A stretch of DNA of 42,214 bases from Rhodospirillales bacterium (GTDB lineage Bacteria; Pseudomonadota; Alphaproteobacteria; Reyranellales; Reyranellaceae): the NCBI GenBank assembly GCA_009377525.1, contig WHTW01000057.1, forward strand, positions 1 through 42,214, written 5' to 3'. Position 1 is the first letter of the stretch, and each line of letters starts with the position of its first letter. A program made the translations under genes and the position numbers. Below the pieces are notes generated by a model. The model did not search any database. It was not told where the DNA came from and saw only the letters and a program-made list of their open reading frames with translations. This document shows, one piece after another, positions 33,394 to 42,175 of the stretch.

Positions 33394-33703
33394 ATCTGGC
33401 ATCAGCAAAAACTGCGGGAACTGCGCAAACCTCGCGTGGGTTACAGTCGATGCTCGCACCTTCCGTCCCAAGAGGGTGCAGTCCGGCGGAGGGGCTGCAG
33501 GAAATGCCGAAAATGCAGAAAATTCAAAAGCGGCGTGGCTTCAATGGCTTGGCGGGCATCGGCCAGCCTGCCGGAAATTGGCAGAAAATGCAGAAATTCA
33601 CCAGCGAGGCGACTGCAGTGCATGCACCCGCCCGGCAAAGCCGAGAGGCGGTTGCGCGCCGGCGCACGCGCCACCCAGCCGTCAAAACCACTGTGACGAG
33701 CTA

Positions 33704-34312
33704 CTAGAGGCCAAGCGCGAGCAGGCGCGGATCGCGTGTCTGCTTGGCGAAGACTTTCAGCTGCCACAAGGCGGCGAGGTGCAGGCCCGGAATCTCCAGC
33801 CGGCCGTCGGCGAGGTCGGCGAGGAAACGCTCCCACGGCACGAGGTGGGTGCTGATCACCTCGCCGGCGTCGAACTCGGGCTCGGCGACCTTGCGGGCAT
33901 CGAGCGCCAGGAAGGCGTGGACGCGGTTGTTCTGGCGCGCGGTGTTGGCCGTCGACGATCCCAGTGCGTGCCATTCCTCCGCGGCATAGCCCGTCTCCTC
34001 GCGTAGCTCGCGCTTGGTGGCGTCCAGCACGCTTTCGCCCTCGTGGTCGGGCGTGCCGCAGGGCAGCTCGAAGGAGTTGCGCTCGATGCCGTGGCGGTAT
34101 TCCTCGATCAGCACGATCTCACGCTGTGGCGTGAGCGCGATCGCGCACACCCATTCGGGAAACTCGATGGTGTGGTAGGGTGCGAGCACGGTGCCGTTGG
34201 GCACGCGCACCGTGTCGCTGCGCACCGCCAGCCACCGGTCGCGATACGAATACTTCGACTCCAGCACCTGCCACGGCGCGATGGTCGTGGCCGGCTTCTT
34301 CGGATCAGCCAT
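33704..34312 (-). CDS. NUDIX hydrolase
   Basis: The product has 202 residues. The NUDIX box is PDHEGESVLDATKRELREETGY, with the REL-REE-TG core intact and one extra residue in the Gly-rich part. The surrounding fold (YRDRWLAVRSDTV; VLIEEYRHGIERNSFELPCG) resembles ADP-ribose pyrophosphatases. It would cleave nucleoside-diphosphate compounds using Mg2+. The start at 34312 has GGGGGT upstream, so an in-frame ATG at 34411 inside the SDR gene is rejected. It is last in a minus-strand unit after SDR. Its TAG stop directly abuts the right terminal repeat of copy B. Confidence 0.9.
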   Translation of the reverse strand: MADPKKPATTIAPWQVLESKYSYRDRWLAVRSDTVRVPNGTVLAPYHTIEFPEWVCAIALTPQREIVLIEEYRHGIERNSFELPCGTPDHEGESVLDATKRELREETGYAAEEWHALGSSTANTARQNNRVHAFLALDARKVAEPEFDAGEVISTHLVPWERFLADLADGRLEIPGLHLAALWQLKVFAKQTRDPRLLALGL

Positions 34313-34325
34313 CAGACCCCCATCA

Positions 34326-35084
34326 TCAGACGGCAGTCCAGCCGCCATCGACCACGATCTCCGCGCCCGTGACATAGGACGATTCGTCCGACGCCAGGAA
34401 CAGGATGGCATAGGCCACCTCGTCGACCTCGCCGGCGCGGCCCAGCGGCACGCCCTTCAGCGTCTTGGCGCGCGTCTCGGGGTCGGCGGTGCGGCCCGAG
34501 GTGCGCATGGGCGGCATCAGGCCGGGATGCACCGAGTTGACGCGGATGCGCTCGCGGCCGTGCTGCGCGGCCGCCGCCTTGGTGATCAGGCGTACCGCAC
34601 CCTTGGAAGCGTTGTAGCCGACATGGAGATAGCCCTGGCCGACGATGCCGGAGACCGACGACAGGTTGATCACCGACCCGCCGTTGCCGTTCTTCTTCAT
34701 GGCGGCGATGCCGTGCTTCATGCCGAGGAACACGCCGGTGGCGTTGATGCCCATCAGCCGGTTCCAGGCCGCGGTGTCGTAGAGGTCCTGCTCGGCCGAG
34801 CCCGAGATACCGGCGTTGTTCACCAGCACGTTGAGGCCGCCATGGGCCGACACGGTCTTGTCGACCACCGATTTCCACTGGCCCTCATCGGTGACGTCGA
34901 GATGCATGTAGGTGGCCGTGCCGCCCGCCTTCTCGATGTCGGCGACGACCGCTTCGCCCTCCTTGTCCAGGAGGTCGGCCACCACCACGGCCTTGGCGCC
35001 CTCGCGGGCGAACAGCCGGGCGGTCGCCGCCCCCATGCCGCCGGCCGCGCCGGTCACCAGGGCCACCTTGTCCTTCATGCGCAT
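34326..35084 (-). CDS. Short-chain dehydrogenase/reductase
   Basis: The product has 252 residues. It shows the classical SDR features: TGAAGGMGAATA cofactor loop, an acidic VVVADLLD end of strand 2 favouring NAD(H), NNAG, the catalytic Ser in INLSSVSG, Y-x-x-x-K (YNASK), and VHPGLMPPM. The C-terminus TGAEIVVDGGWTAV is typical. The substrate is unknown. ATG 35084 has AGGAG nine bases upstream; a second Met follows two codons later. It overlaps the spacing of the Gdx/SugE-type gene (16 bp after its stop), so the three minus-strand genes form one operon. Confidence 0.92.
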   Translation of the reverse strand: MRMKDKVALVTGAAGGMGAATARLFAREGAKAVVVADLLDKEGEAVVADIEKAGGTATYMHLDVTDEGQWKSVVDKTVSAHGGLNVLVNNAGISGSAEQDLYDTAAWNRLMGINATGVFLGMKHGIAAMKKNGNGGSVINLSSVSGIVGQGYLHVGYNASKGAVRLITKAAAAQHGRERIRVNSVHPGLMPPMRTSGRTADPETRAKTLKGVPLGRAGEVDEVAYAILFLASDESSYVTGAEIVVDGGWTAV

Positions 35085-35100
35085 GGTCCGTGCTCCTTCT

Positions 35101-35418
35101 TCACGCAAGCTTGAGGCCGATGATGCCGGCGACGATCAGGCCGACCGAGACGATGCGCATGGCCGATGCCGAATCGCCGAAGGCCAGGATGCCGACCACG
35201 AACGCGCCGACGGCGCCGATGCCCGTCCATACCGCATAGGCCGTCCCCATCGGGATGAAGCGCTGCGCCCACAAAAGCAGCGCGCCGCTGGCCGTCATGG
35301 CGACGATGGCGAAGATGATCCACCACGGCCGGGCGCCCTGGTCGGTCCAGCCGAGCTTCAGCCCGACCGGCCAGCCGATCTCGCAAATTCCCGCCAATAC
35401 GAGATAGAGCCAGGCCAT
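35101..35418 (-). CDS. Small multidrug resistance protein, Gdx/SugE type
   Basis: The product has 105 residues and four transmembrane helices. Helix 1 AGICEIGWPVGLK carries the central Glu (residue 13) and the Gly-Trp signature of the Gdx (guanidinium exporter, SugE) branch. The end of helix 3, GTAYAVWTGIGAVGAF, is also that of SugE. These dual-topology dimers exchange guanidinium for protons. There is no sign of a guanidine riboswitch in the 130 bp upstream. It is the first gene of the minus-strand unit with SDR and NUDIX. Confidence 0.92.
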   Translation of the reverse strand: MAWLYLVLAGICEIGWPVGLKLGWTDQGARPWWIIFAIVAMTASGALLLWAQRFIPMGTAYAVWTGIGAVGAFVVGILAFGDSASAMRIVSVGLIVAGIIGLKLA

Positions 35419-35551
35419 CTCCCCTCCTCATGCGGGTCGCGCCGTCGTTGACGGCGGCTTCGCGTCCTGTTCTGATTGAGACTTGCACGCATCTTGCAGG
35501 ATAGCGAGAGCGCAGGCAGGAAATGGCGAGAACAGGGAATGGGAGCCTCTC

Positions 35552-37342
35552 ATGAACGAACATGAATTGCGCCGTCTGATCGGCGATGTGAAGGTCGGGA
35601 AACTTTCACGACGTGGTTTTGCGCAAAGGATGCTGGCGGTCGGCCTGACCGCACCGATGGCAACCCAGTTGCTGGCGGTCTCGGGCGTGGCGCACGCCCA
35701 GCCGAAGTCGCAGTACAAGCCGACCAAGCGCGGCGGCGGCGGCCTCTTGAAGGTGCTGTGGTGGCAGGGCCCGACCCTGCTCAATCCACACTTCGCGGTC
35801 GGCACCAAGGACCAGGACGGTTCGCGCATCTTCTACGAGCCGCTGGCCGCGTGGGATCCCGACGGCAACCTCAAGCCCAAGCTTGCCGCGTCGATCCCGG
35901 GCCGCGAGGACGGCACGCTCGCCGCCGACGGCAAATCGTTGGTGTGGAAGCTGAAGCAGGGCGTCACCTGGCACGACGGTCGGCCCTTCACGGCCGACGA
36001 CGTCGTCTTCAACTGGGAATACGCCAAGGACCCGGGGACGGCGGCGGTCACCTCGGGATCCTACAAGGATATCATGGTCGAGAAGGTCGACCAGTATTCC
36101 GTGCGGGTGAAGTTCGCCAAGCCGACGCCGTTCTGGGCCGACGCCTTCGTCGGCACGCGCGGCATGATGATTCCCAAGCATCTGTTCGCCGACTTCATAG
36201 GCGGCAAGTCGCGCGAGGCGCCGACCAACCTCAAGCCGGTCGGCACCGGCGCCTACATGTTCAAGGACTTCAAGCCGGGCGACCTGGTCTCCGGCGTGAT
36301 CAACCCGAAGTACCATCAGGACAACAAGCCCTACTTCGACGCCATCGAGATGAAGGGTGGCGGCGACGCCGTGTCGGCGGCGCGTGCCGTGCTGCAGTCG
36401 GGTGAGTACGACTACGCCTGGAACATGCAGGTCGAGGACGAGATCCTGTCGCGCCTGGAGAAGGGCGGCAAGGGCAAGGTCGTCATCTCGCCGGGCGGCA
36501 ACATCGAGCACATCCAGCTCAACAACACCGACCCGTGGACCGAGGTCGACGGCGAGCGTTCCAGCATCAAGACCAAGCATCCGACATTGTCGGATCCGGC
36601 GGTTCGCCGGGCGCTTTCCCTTCTGGTCGACAAGGCCTCGGTGGAGAAGCACATCTATGGCCGGACCGGCATCGCTACGGCCAATTTCATCAACAATCCC
36701 AAGCGCTTCGTGTCGACGACGACCAAGTACGAGTTCAACATCGACAAGGCGATCGACATCCTGGAGAAGGCGGGCTGGAAGAAGGGCGCCGACGGTATCC
36801 GCGAGAAGGACGGCAAGAAGCTGAAATATCTCTACCAGACCTCGATCAACCAGCCGCGCCAGAAGAACCAGGCGATCGTCAAGCAGGCCTGCCAGAAGGC
36901 CGGTATCGAGGTCGAGCTGAAGTCGGTGACGGCCTCGGTGTTCTTCTCCTCCGATATCTCCAATCCCGACACCTATCCGCACTTCTATGCCGACCTGCAG
37001 ATGTACAACAACGGTCCGCAGCAGCCCGACCCGGCGGTGTTCCTGCGCCAGTTCTGCTCGTGGGAAGTGGCCTCCAAGGCCAACAAATGGCAGGGCCGGA
37101 ACATCACGCGCTGGCAGAACAAGGAGTACGACGACATCTACAACGCCGCGCAGAAGGAGATCGATCCGGTGAAGCGGGCGGCCATGATGATCAAGATGAA
37201 CGACATGGTCGTGAACGATCACGTCGTGATCCCCGTGGTCGCCCGGCCGATCGTCACCGCGGTGAGCAACAAGCTCACCTGCGAGCTGAGCGGCTGGGAC
37301 AACAACACCTGGGACCTGGCGAACTGGTTCCGGGAGGCCTGA
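35552..37342 (+). CDS. ABC transporter substrate-binding protein, family 5 (paralog 1)
   Basis: The product has 596 residues. The N-terminus SRRGFAQRMLAVG...VAHAQ is a twin-arginine signal with cleavage after AHA. The mature protein has the family-5 (dipeptide/oligopeptide/nickel) features: LLNPHFAVGT, VWKLKQGVTWHDGRPFTADDVVFNW, VRRALSLLVDKASV and LPVTVIP-type ends. It captures a ligand, probably a peptide or similar, in the periplasm for the permeases downstream. A GGGAG site lies 7 bases before the ATG. It is followed by a near-identical paralog, with which it shares an almost identical 490-base block. Confidence 0.93.
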   Translation: MNEHELRRLIGDVKVGKLSRRGFAQRMLAVGLTAPMATQLLAVSGVAHAQPKSQYKPTKRGGGGLLKVLWWQGPTLLNPHFAVGTKDQDGSRIFYEPLAAWDPDGNLKPKLAASIPGREDGTLAADGKSLVWKLKQGVTWHDGRPFTADDVVFNWEYAKDPGTAAVTSGSYKDIMVEKVDQYSVRVKFAKPTPFWADAFVGTRGMMIPKHLFADFIGGKSREAPTNLKPVGTGAYMFKDFKPGDLVSGVINPKYHQDNKPYFDAIEMKGGGDAVSAARAVLQSGEYDYAWNMQVEDEILSRLEKGGKGKVVISPGGNIEHIQLNNTDPWTEVDGERSSIKTKHPTLSDPAVRRALSLLVDKASVEKHIYGRTGIATANFINNPKRFVSTTTKYEFNIDKAIDILEKAGWKKGADGIREKDGKKLKYLYQTSINQPRQKNQAIVKQACQKAGIEVELKSVTASVFFSSDISNPDTYPHFYADLQMYNNGPQQPDPAVFLRQFCSWEVASKANKWQGRNITRWQNKEYDDIYNAAQKEIDPVKRAAMMIKMNDMVVNDHVVIPVVARPIVTAVSNKLTCELSGWDNNTWDLANWFREA

Positions 37343-37445
37343 GGGCCGCGCTGGACTCTGCCCTCCAGAGCTGGCGTTGACGGCCTCGGTCCAGCCTGTT
37401 CCCATAGAGAACGCTTCGACATTCCACTCGGCATGGAGGCATGCG

Positions 37446-39236
37446 ATGAACGAACGCGACTTGCGTGGTCTTCTGGATCAGGTGAAGGCGGGCCGGATGG
37501 CCCGGCGCGCCTTCGTGCGGCGACTGGCGGCGGTGGGACTGACGGCGCCGATGGCGACCCAGCTTCTCGCCCTGTCGGGCGTGGCCATGGCGCAGCCCAA
37601 ATCGACCTACAAGCCGACCAAGCGCGGCGGCGGCGGGCTTCTGAAGGTGCTGTGGTGGCAGGGTCCGACCCTGCTCAACCCGCACTTCGCCGTCGGCACC
37701 AAGGACCAGGATGGCTCGCGCCTGTTCTACGAGCCGCTGGCGCGCTGGGATCGCGACGGCAATCTCCAACCCGTGCTGGCGGAGACGATCCCCGGCCGCG
37801 AGGACGGCACGCTGGCCGCCGACGGCAAGTCGGTAACCTGGAAGCTGAAGAAAGGTGTGCGCTGGCACGACGGCCAGCCGCTGACCGCCGACGACGTCGT
37901 CTTCACCTGGGAATATGCCCGAGATCCGGCGACGGCCACGCTCACCAGCGGCTCCTACAAGAACGTCACGGTGGAGAAGGTCGACCAGCACACCGTCACC
38001 GTGAAGTTCCCCGGTGCGACGCCGTTCTGGGCCGATGCCTTCGTCGCCGCGGCTGGTTGCATCATTCCCAGGCACCTGTTCGCCGACTACATTGGCGGCA
38101 AGTCGCGCGAGGCGCCGACCAACCTGAAGCCGGTCGGCACCGGCCCCTACATGTTCAAGGACTTCAAGCCGGGCGACCTGGTCTCCGGCGTGATCAACCC
38201 GAACTACCATCAGGACAACAAGCCCTACTTCGACGCCATCGAGATGAAGGGTGGCGGCGACGCCGTGTCGGCGGCGCGTGCCGTGCTGCAGTCGGGTGAG
38301 TACGACTACGCCTGGAACATGCAGGTCGAGGACGAGATCCTGTCGCGCCTGGAGAAGGGCGGCAAGGGCAAGGTCGTCATCTCGCCGGGCGGCAACATCG
38401 AGCACATCCAGCTCAACAACACCGACCCGTGGACCGAGGTCGACGGCGAGCGTTCCAGCATCAAGACCAAGCATCCGACATTGTCGGATCCGGCGGTTCG
38501 CCGGGCGCTTTCCCTTCTGGTCGACAAGGCCTCGGTGGAGAAGCACATCTATGGCCGGACCGGCATCGCTACGGCCAATTTCATCAACAATCCCAAGCGC
38601 TTCGTGTCGACGACGACCAAGTACGAGTTCAACGTCGACAAGGCGATCGACATCCTGGAGAAGGCCGGCTGGAAGAAGGGCGGCGACGGCATCCGCGAGA
38701 AGGACGGCAAGAAGCTCAAGCTGGTCTACCAGACCTCGATCAACCAGCCGCGCCAGAAGAACCAGGCGATCGTCAAGCAGGCCGCCCAGAAGGCCGGCAT
38801 CGACATCGAGCTGAAGTCGGTGACGGCGTCGGTGTTCTTCTCCTCGGACGTCGCCAACCCCGACACCTACACCAAGTTCTACTGCGACCTGCAGATGTAC
38901 ACGACCACCATGACGCAGCCCGATCCCGAGGTGTTCATGCTGCAGTTCACCTCGGCCGAGGTGGCGACCAAGGCCAACAAGTGGCAGGGCCGCAACATCA
39001 CGCGCTGGCGGAACAAGGAGTACGACGACAACTATACTGCGTCGCAGTCCGAGCTCGACCCGGTCAAGCGGGCGGCCATGCTGATCAAGGCCAACGAGAT
39101 GGTGGTCAACAACGTGGTCGTCATCCCGGTGGTCAGCCGCCCTGGCGTCGCCGCCATGACGAGCAAGCTCAACGCCTCGATCAGCGGCTGGGACAACAAT
39201 ACGTGGGATCTGTCCGACTGGTACAAGGACGCGTGA
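37446..39236 (+). CDS. ABC transporter substrate-binding protein, family 5 (paralog 2)
   Basis: The product also has 596 residues. Here the twin-arginine signal is MARRAFVRRLAAVG...VAMAQ, followed by the same domain layout as paralog 1. From 38146 to 38633 the DNA is identical to paralog 1 at 36252-36739 except for one base, while both flanks differ at many positions. The C-terminal third differs enough (FYCDLQMYTTTMTQPDPEVF versus FYADLQMYNNGPQQPDPAVF) that ligand preference may differ. It starts at ATG 37446 after 103 bp of spacer. The permease genes follow, so it is likely the main binding protein of the operon. Confidence 0.93.
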   Translation: MNERDLRGLLDQVKAGRMARRAFVRRLAAVGLTAPMATQLLALSGVAMAQPKSTYKPTKRGGGGLLKVLWWQGPTLLNPHFAVGTKDQDGSRLFYEPLARWDRDGNLQPVLAETIPGREDGTLAADGKSVTWKLKKGVRWHDGQPLTADDVVFTWEYARDPATATLTSGSYKNVTVEKVDQHTVTVKFPGATPFWADAFVAAAGCIIPRHLFADYIGGKSREAPTNLKPVGTGPYMFKDFKPGDLVSGVINPNYHQDNKPYFDAIEMKGGGDAVSAARAVLQSGEYDYAWNMQVEDEILSRLEKGGKGKVVISPGGNIEHIQLNNTDPWTEVDGERSSIKTKHPTLSDPAVRRALSLLVDKASVEKHIYGRTGIATANFINNPKRFVSTTTKYEFNVDKAIDILEKAGWKKGGDGIREKDGKKLKLVYQTSINQPRQKNQAIVKQAAQKAGIDIELKSVTASVFFSSDVANPDTYTKFYCDLQMYTTTMTQPDPEVFMLQFTSAEVATKANKWQGRNITRWRNKEYDDNYTASQSELDPVKRAAMLIKANEMVVNNVVVIPVVSRPGVAAMTSKLNASISGWDNNTWDLSDWYKDA

Positions 39237-39253
39237 TCAGCTGAACGTTGCGG

Positions 39254-39275
39254 TTCCGGGGCTTCGGCCCCGGAA
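39254..39275 (+). terminator. UUCG-loop hairpin between binding protein and permease genes
   Basis: TTCCGGGGC-TTCG-GCCCCGGAA is a perfect 9-bp stem with a very stable UUCG tetraloop, 17 bases after the binding protein stop and 27 before the permease start. There is no T-tract. Such hairpins in ABC operons protect the upstream binding protein mRNA from decay, giving more binding protein than permease; that role is inferred here. Confidence 0.65.
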
Positions 39276-39301
39276 TTGCATATTGTCTCGAGAGATATCT
39301 C

Positions 39302-40264
39302 GTGAACCGCCAGTACATCATCCGCCGCATCCTCATCGCCATCCCGAGCCTGCTCGGGATCAGCGTCATCCTGTTTGGCGTGCTCGCCATGGCGCCGGGC
39401 GATCCGTTCGAGGAGCTGGCCACCAATCCTGCCATCCCGCCCGAGGTGAGGCAGGCGCTGCGCGCCAAGTTCGGCCTCGACGATCCGGTATGGCAGCGAT
39501 ACGTCCACTGGCTGAGCGCCATGGTCCAGGGCGACTGGGGCTTCTCCTTCCAGAGCCGCATGGATGTCGACATGCTGATCCTGCAGCGCCTTCCGGTGAC
39601 GCTGATCGTGATCGGCGCCTCGCAGATCCTCGCCATCTCCGTCGCCATCCCGGTCGGCGTGCTGGCGGCGATCCGGCCGTATTCGATCTTCGACCAGATC
39701 GCCAGCACCTTCGCCATGATCGGCTTCTCGTTGCCGACCTTCTTCACCGGCCTGGTGCTGATCCTGGTGTTCTCGATCCAGCTCGACTGGCTGCCCTTCG
39801 TCTACCGCGCCGACGTCGACGCCACGGGCTGGGCCTTCTACTGGGAGCACATCAAGCAGTCGATCATGCCGGTCATCGTGCTGGGCCTCGCCCAAGCCGG
39901 CGCGCTGGTGCGCTTCATGCGCTCGTCGGTGCTCGACGTGATCCGGCTCGATTACGTCACGACCGCGCGCTCCAAGGGCATCGGCGAACGCAAGGTCATC
40001 GTCAGGCACGTGGTGCGCAACGCCCTGATCCCGATCGTCACCCTGGTGGCCCTGCAATTGCCGGCGGTGTTCGGCGGTGCCATCGTCACCGAGCAGATCT
40101 TCCGTGTCCCCGGCATCGGCTCGCTGCTGATCGCGGCGATCCTCGCCAACGACACCCCGGTCGTGATGGGCGTCACCTTCGTGTTCGCCTGCCTCGTCGT
40201 CCTCTTCAACCTCATCGCAGACATCCTCTATGGCTGGCTCGACCCCCGCATCTCTTTCCGCTGA
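39302..40264 (+). CDS. ABC transporter permease, DppB/OppB type
   Basis: The product has 320 residues and six transmembrane helices. The N-terminal YIIRRILIAIPSLLGISVILFGVL segment and APGDPFEEL are diagnostic of DppB-type permeases. The cytoplasmic loop that contacts the ATPase reads DYVTTARSKGIGERKVIVRHVVRNALIP. The start is GTG 39302, with GAGAG six to seven bases before; no ATG fits. It overlaps the next gene by 35 bases. Confidence 0.92.
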   Translation: MNRQYIIRRILIAIPSLLGISVILFGVLAMAPGDPFEELATNPAIPPEVRQALRAKFGLDDPVWQRYVHWLSAMVQGDWGFSFQSRMDVDMLILQRLPVTLIVIGASQILAISVAIPVGVLAAIRPYSIFDQIASTFAMIGFSLPTFFTGLVLILVFSIQLDWLPFVYRADVDATGWAFYWEHIKQSIMPVIVLGLAQAGALVRFMRSSVLDVIRLDYVTTARSKGIGERKVIVRHVVRNALIPIVTLVALQLPAVFGGAIVTEQIFRVPGIGSLLIAAILANDTPVVMGVTFVFACLVVLFNLIADILYGWLDPRISFR

Positions 40265-41189
40265 AGCGCCGGCGGCACCTGCCGTAGTCGCTGTTTCGCC
40301 GCGCAAGGCGCGCTCGATCTCGCCGGCGCTCGAAACCTGGCGCCGCTTCCGCCGCCATGTGCTGGCGGTGACCGGTGCGGTCGTGCTGTCGATCCTGGTG
40401 TTGGCGGTGCTGGTCGGACCCTACATCTGGCCGGTGCCGATCAACGAGATCGATTTCGCCGCCAAGCTGGAGGGCCCCTCTCTCGCGCATCCGCTGGGTA
40501 CCGACGATCTCGGCCAGGATCTTCTGGCCCGCATGATGTATGGCGGGCGCATCTCGCTCGCCGTCGGGCTCGCCGCCATGCTGGTGGCGTTGACCGTCGG
40601 CGTGCTGGTCGGCGCTGTGGCGGGCATGGCGAGCGGCTGGCTCGATGCCACCCTGATGTGGCTCACCGACCTGTTCCTGGCGCTGCCGACACTGCCGGTG
40701 CTGCTGCTGGCGATGTACCTGTTCCGCGACAGCGTGAAGCAGGTGCTGGGCGTCGAGGGCGGCGCCTTCGTGCTGATCGTGGTGGTGATCGGTATCTTGC
40801 GCTGGATGCCCGTGGCGCGCCTGGTGCGTGCCCAGTTCCTGTCGTTGCGCGAGAAGGAGTTCGTCGAGGCGGCCCGCGCGCTCGGCGCTTCCAAGATGCG
40901 CCAGGTGGTGCAGCACATCCTGCCCAATGCGCTGGGGCCGGTGATCGTGGTCGGCACGATCGACGTGGCGGCCGCCATCCTGTTCGAATCGACCCTGTCG
41001 TTCCTCGGCCTCGGCTTCCCGTCGGACGTGCCGACCTGGGGCTCCATGCTGCGCGACGCCAAGGACTATCTCGACATCGCCGCCCACTGGGCGCTGTTCC
41101 CTGGGGCCGCGATCTTCCTCACCGTGCTCGCGATCAACTTCATCGGCGACGGGCTGCGCGACGCCTTCGATCCGCGCCGCGTGCTTTAG
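40230..41189 (+). CDS. ABC transporter permease, DppC/OppC type
   Basis: The product has 319 residues. A long cytoplasmic N-terminus precedes the first helix. It contains [24 protein letters not shown], the DppC hallmark, and the ATPase-contact loop [29 protein letters not shown]. The C-terminus [11 protein letters not shown] is also typical. The ATG at 40230 lies inside the preceding permease gene, so translation is coupled. Confidence 0.94.
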   Translation: MAGSTPASLSAEAPAAPAVVAVSPRKARSISPALETWRRFRRHVLAVTGAVVLSILVLAVLVGPYIWPVPINEIDFAAKLEGPSLAHPLGTDDLGQDLLARMMYGGRISLAVGLAAMLVALTVGVLVGAVAGMASGWLDATLMWLTDLFLALPTLPVLLLAMYLFRDSVKQVLGVEGGAFVLIVVVIGILRWMPVARLVRAQFLSLREKEFVEAARALGASKMRQVVQHILPNALGPVIVVGTIDVAAAILFESTLSFLGLGFPSDVPTWGSMLRDAKDYLDIAAHWALFPGAAIFLTVLAINFIGDGLRDAFDPRRVL

Positions 41190-41203
41190 GAGCAATCGTA
41201 AGC

Positions 41204-42175
41204 GTGCCTGACACTCTGCTGGACATTCGCGGCCTCAAGACCTGGTTCAAGGTCGAGGATGGAATGGTGCGTGCGGTCGACGGCGTCGACCTGCACATCG
41301 ACCGCGGCGAGACCGTCGGCGTGGTGGGCGAATCGGGCTGCGGCAAGACCGTGACCGCGCGCTCGGTGCTGAAGCTCATCGACATGCCGCCGGGCCGCTT
41401 CGAGGCCGGCCAGATCTTGTGGCAGGGCAGGGACCTGATCCCGCTCGACCAGGACGAGATGAACAAGGTCCGCGCCCGCGAGATCGCCATCATCTTCCAG
41501 GAGCCGATGACCTCGCTCAATCCGGTCTACACGGTGGGCGACCAGATCGCCGAGGTGATCGCGCTCCACCAGAATCTGTCGACCAGGCAGGCGATGGCCG
41601 GTGCCGCCGAGATGCTGCGCCTGGTCAACATCCCCAACCCGCAGCGCCGCGTGCATGACTATCCGCACCAGTTCTCCGGCGGCATGCGCCAGCGCGTCAT
41701 GATCGCCATGGCGCTTTCCTGCCAGCCCAAGCTCCTGATCGCCGACGAGCCGACGACGGCGCTCGACGTCACCATCCAGGCGCAGATCCTGGAGCTGATG
41801 CAGGACATGAAGGAGAAGTTCGGCATGGCGATCATGCTGATCACCCATGCCATGGGCGTCGTCGCCGAGACCTGCCAGCGGGTGACCGTGATGTATGCCG
41901 GCAAGGTCGTCGAGGAGGCGCCGGTCGAGGCGCTGTTCAGCGATCCGCGCCATCCCTACACCCAGGGCCTGATCCGCTCGATCCCGCGCATCGACCGCGC
42001 GGTCAGCCGCCAAGCCCGGCTGGAATCGATCCAGGGCACGGTGCCCAGCCTGCTCAACCCGCCGCTCGGCTGCCGCTTCGCGGCGCGCTGCAAGTTCGCC
42101 ATGGACATCTGCACCCAAGGCATCCCGCCGCTCAAGGAGGTGGCGCCCGGTCATCGCGTCGCGTGCGTGCTATGA
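41204..42175 (+). CDS. ABC transporter ATP-binding protein, DppD/OppD type
   Basis: The product has 323 residues. It shows Walker A GESGCGKT at 42-49, a Q-loop [11 protein letters not shown], the ABC signature FSGGMRQR near 155, Walker B LLIADEP, an H-loop ITHAMG and the oligopeptide-transporter C-terminal region with a Cys-rich [15 protein letters not shown]...RVACVL stretch. It hydrolyses ATP to drive uptake. The start is GTG 41204; AGGAG lies about 11 bases before. The stop overlaps the next ATG. Confidence 0.94.
   Translation: MPDTLLDIRGLKTWFKVEDGMVRAVDGVDLHIDRGETVGVVGESGCGKTVTARSVLKLIDMPPGRFEAGQILWQGRDLIPLDQDEMNKVRAREIAIIFQEPMTSLNPVYTVGDQIAEVIALHQNLSTRQAMAGAAEMLRLVNIPNPQRRVHDYPHQFSGGMRQRVMIAMALSCQPKLLIADEPTTALDVTIQAQILELMQDMKEKFGMAIMLITHAMGVVAETCQRVTVMYAGKVVEEAPVEALFSDPRHPYTQGLIRSIPRIDRAVSRQARLESIQGTVPSLLNPPLGCRFAARCKFAMDICTQGIPPLKEVAPGHRVACVL

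Larger units (their letters stand above)
33033..33703 (+). repeat. Non-coding repeat element, copy B, with terminal inverted repeats
   Basis: The left end (GTCACAGAGGTTTTGACGG, from 33036) is matched in reverse at the right end (33676-33703; reverse strand GTCACAGTGGTTTTGACGG). The element fills the whole gap between the stop codons of two converging genes. Relative to copy A it carries an extra ~200 bases (about 33394-33615) with a motif, GAAAATGCAGAAA, present twice (33509 and 33584). Inside are the promoter and structured-RNA candidate. No transposase is encoded, so if mobile it is non-autonomous (MITE-like), which is inference. Confidence 0.8.

Noticed and set aside
33282..33707. 141-codon plus-strand frame inside repeat copy B
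   Set aside because: Copy A does not keep the frame (one-base loop difference), and the conserved changes fit RNA pairing and not codons.
35483..35498. TTGCACG-N4-TTGCA before the binding protein gene, like a sigma54 promoter
   Set aside because: The invariant GG at -24 is TG here; too weak without an activator site.
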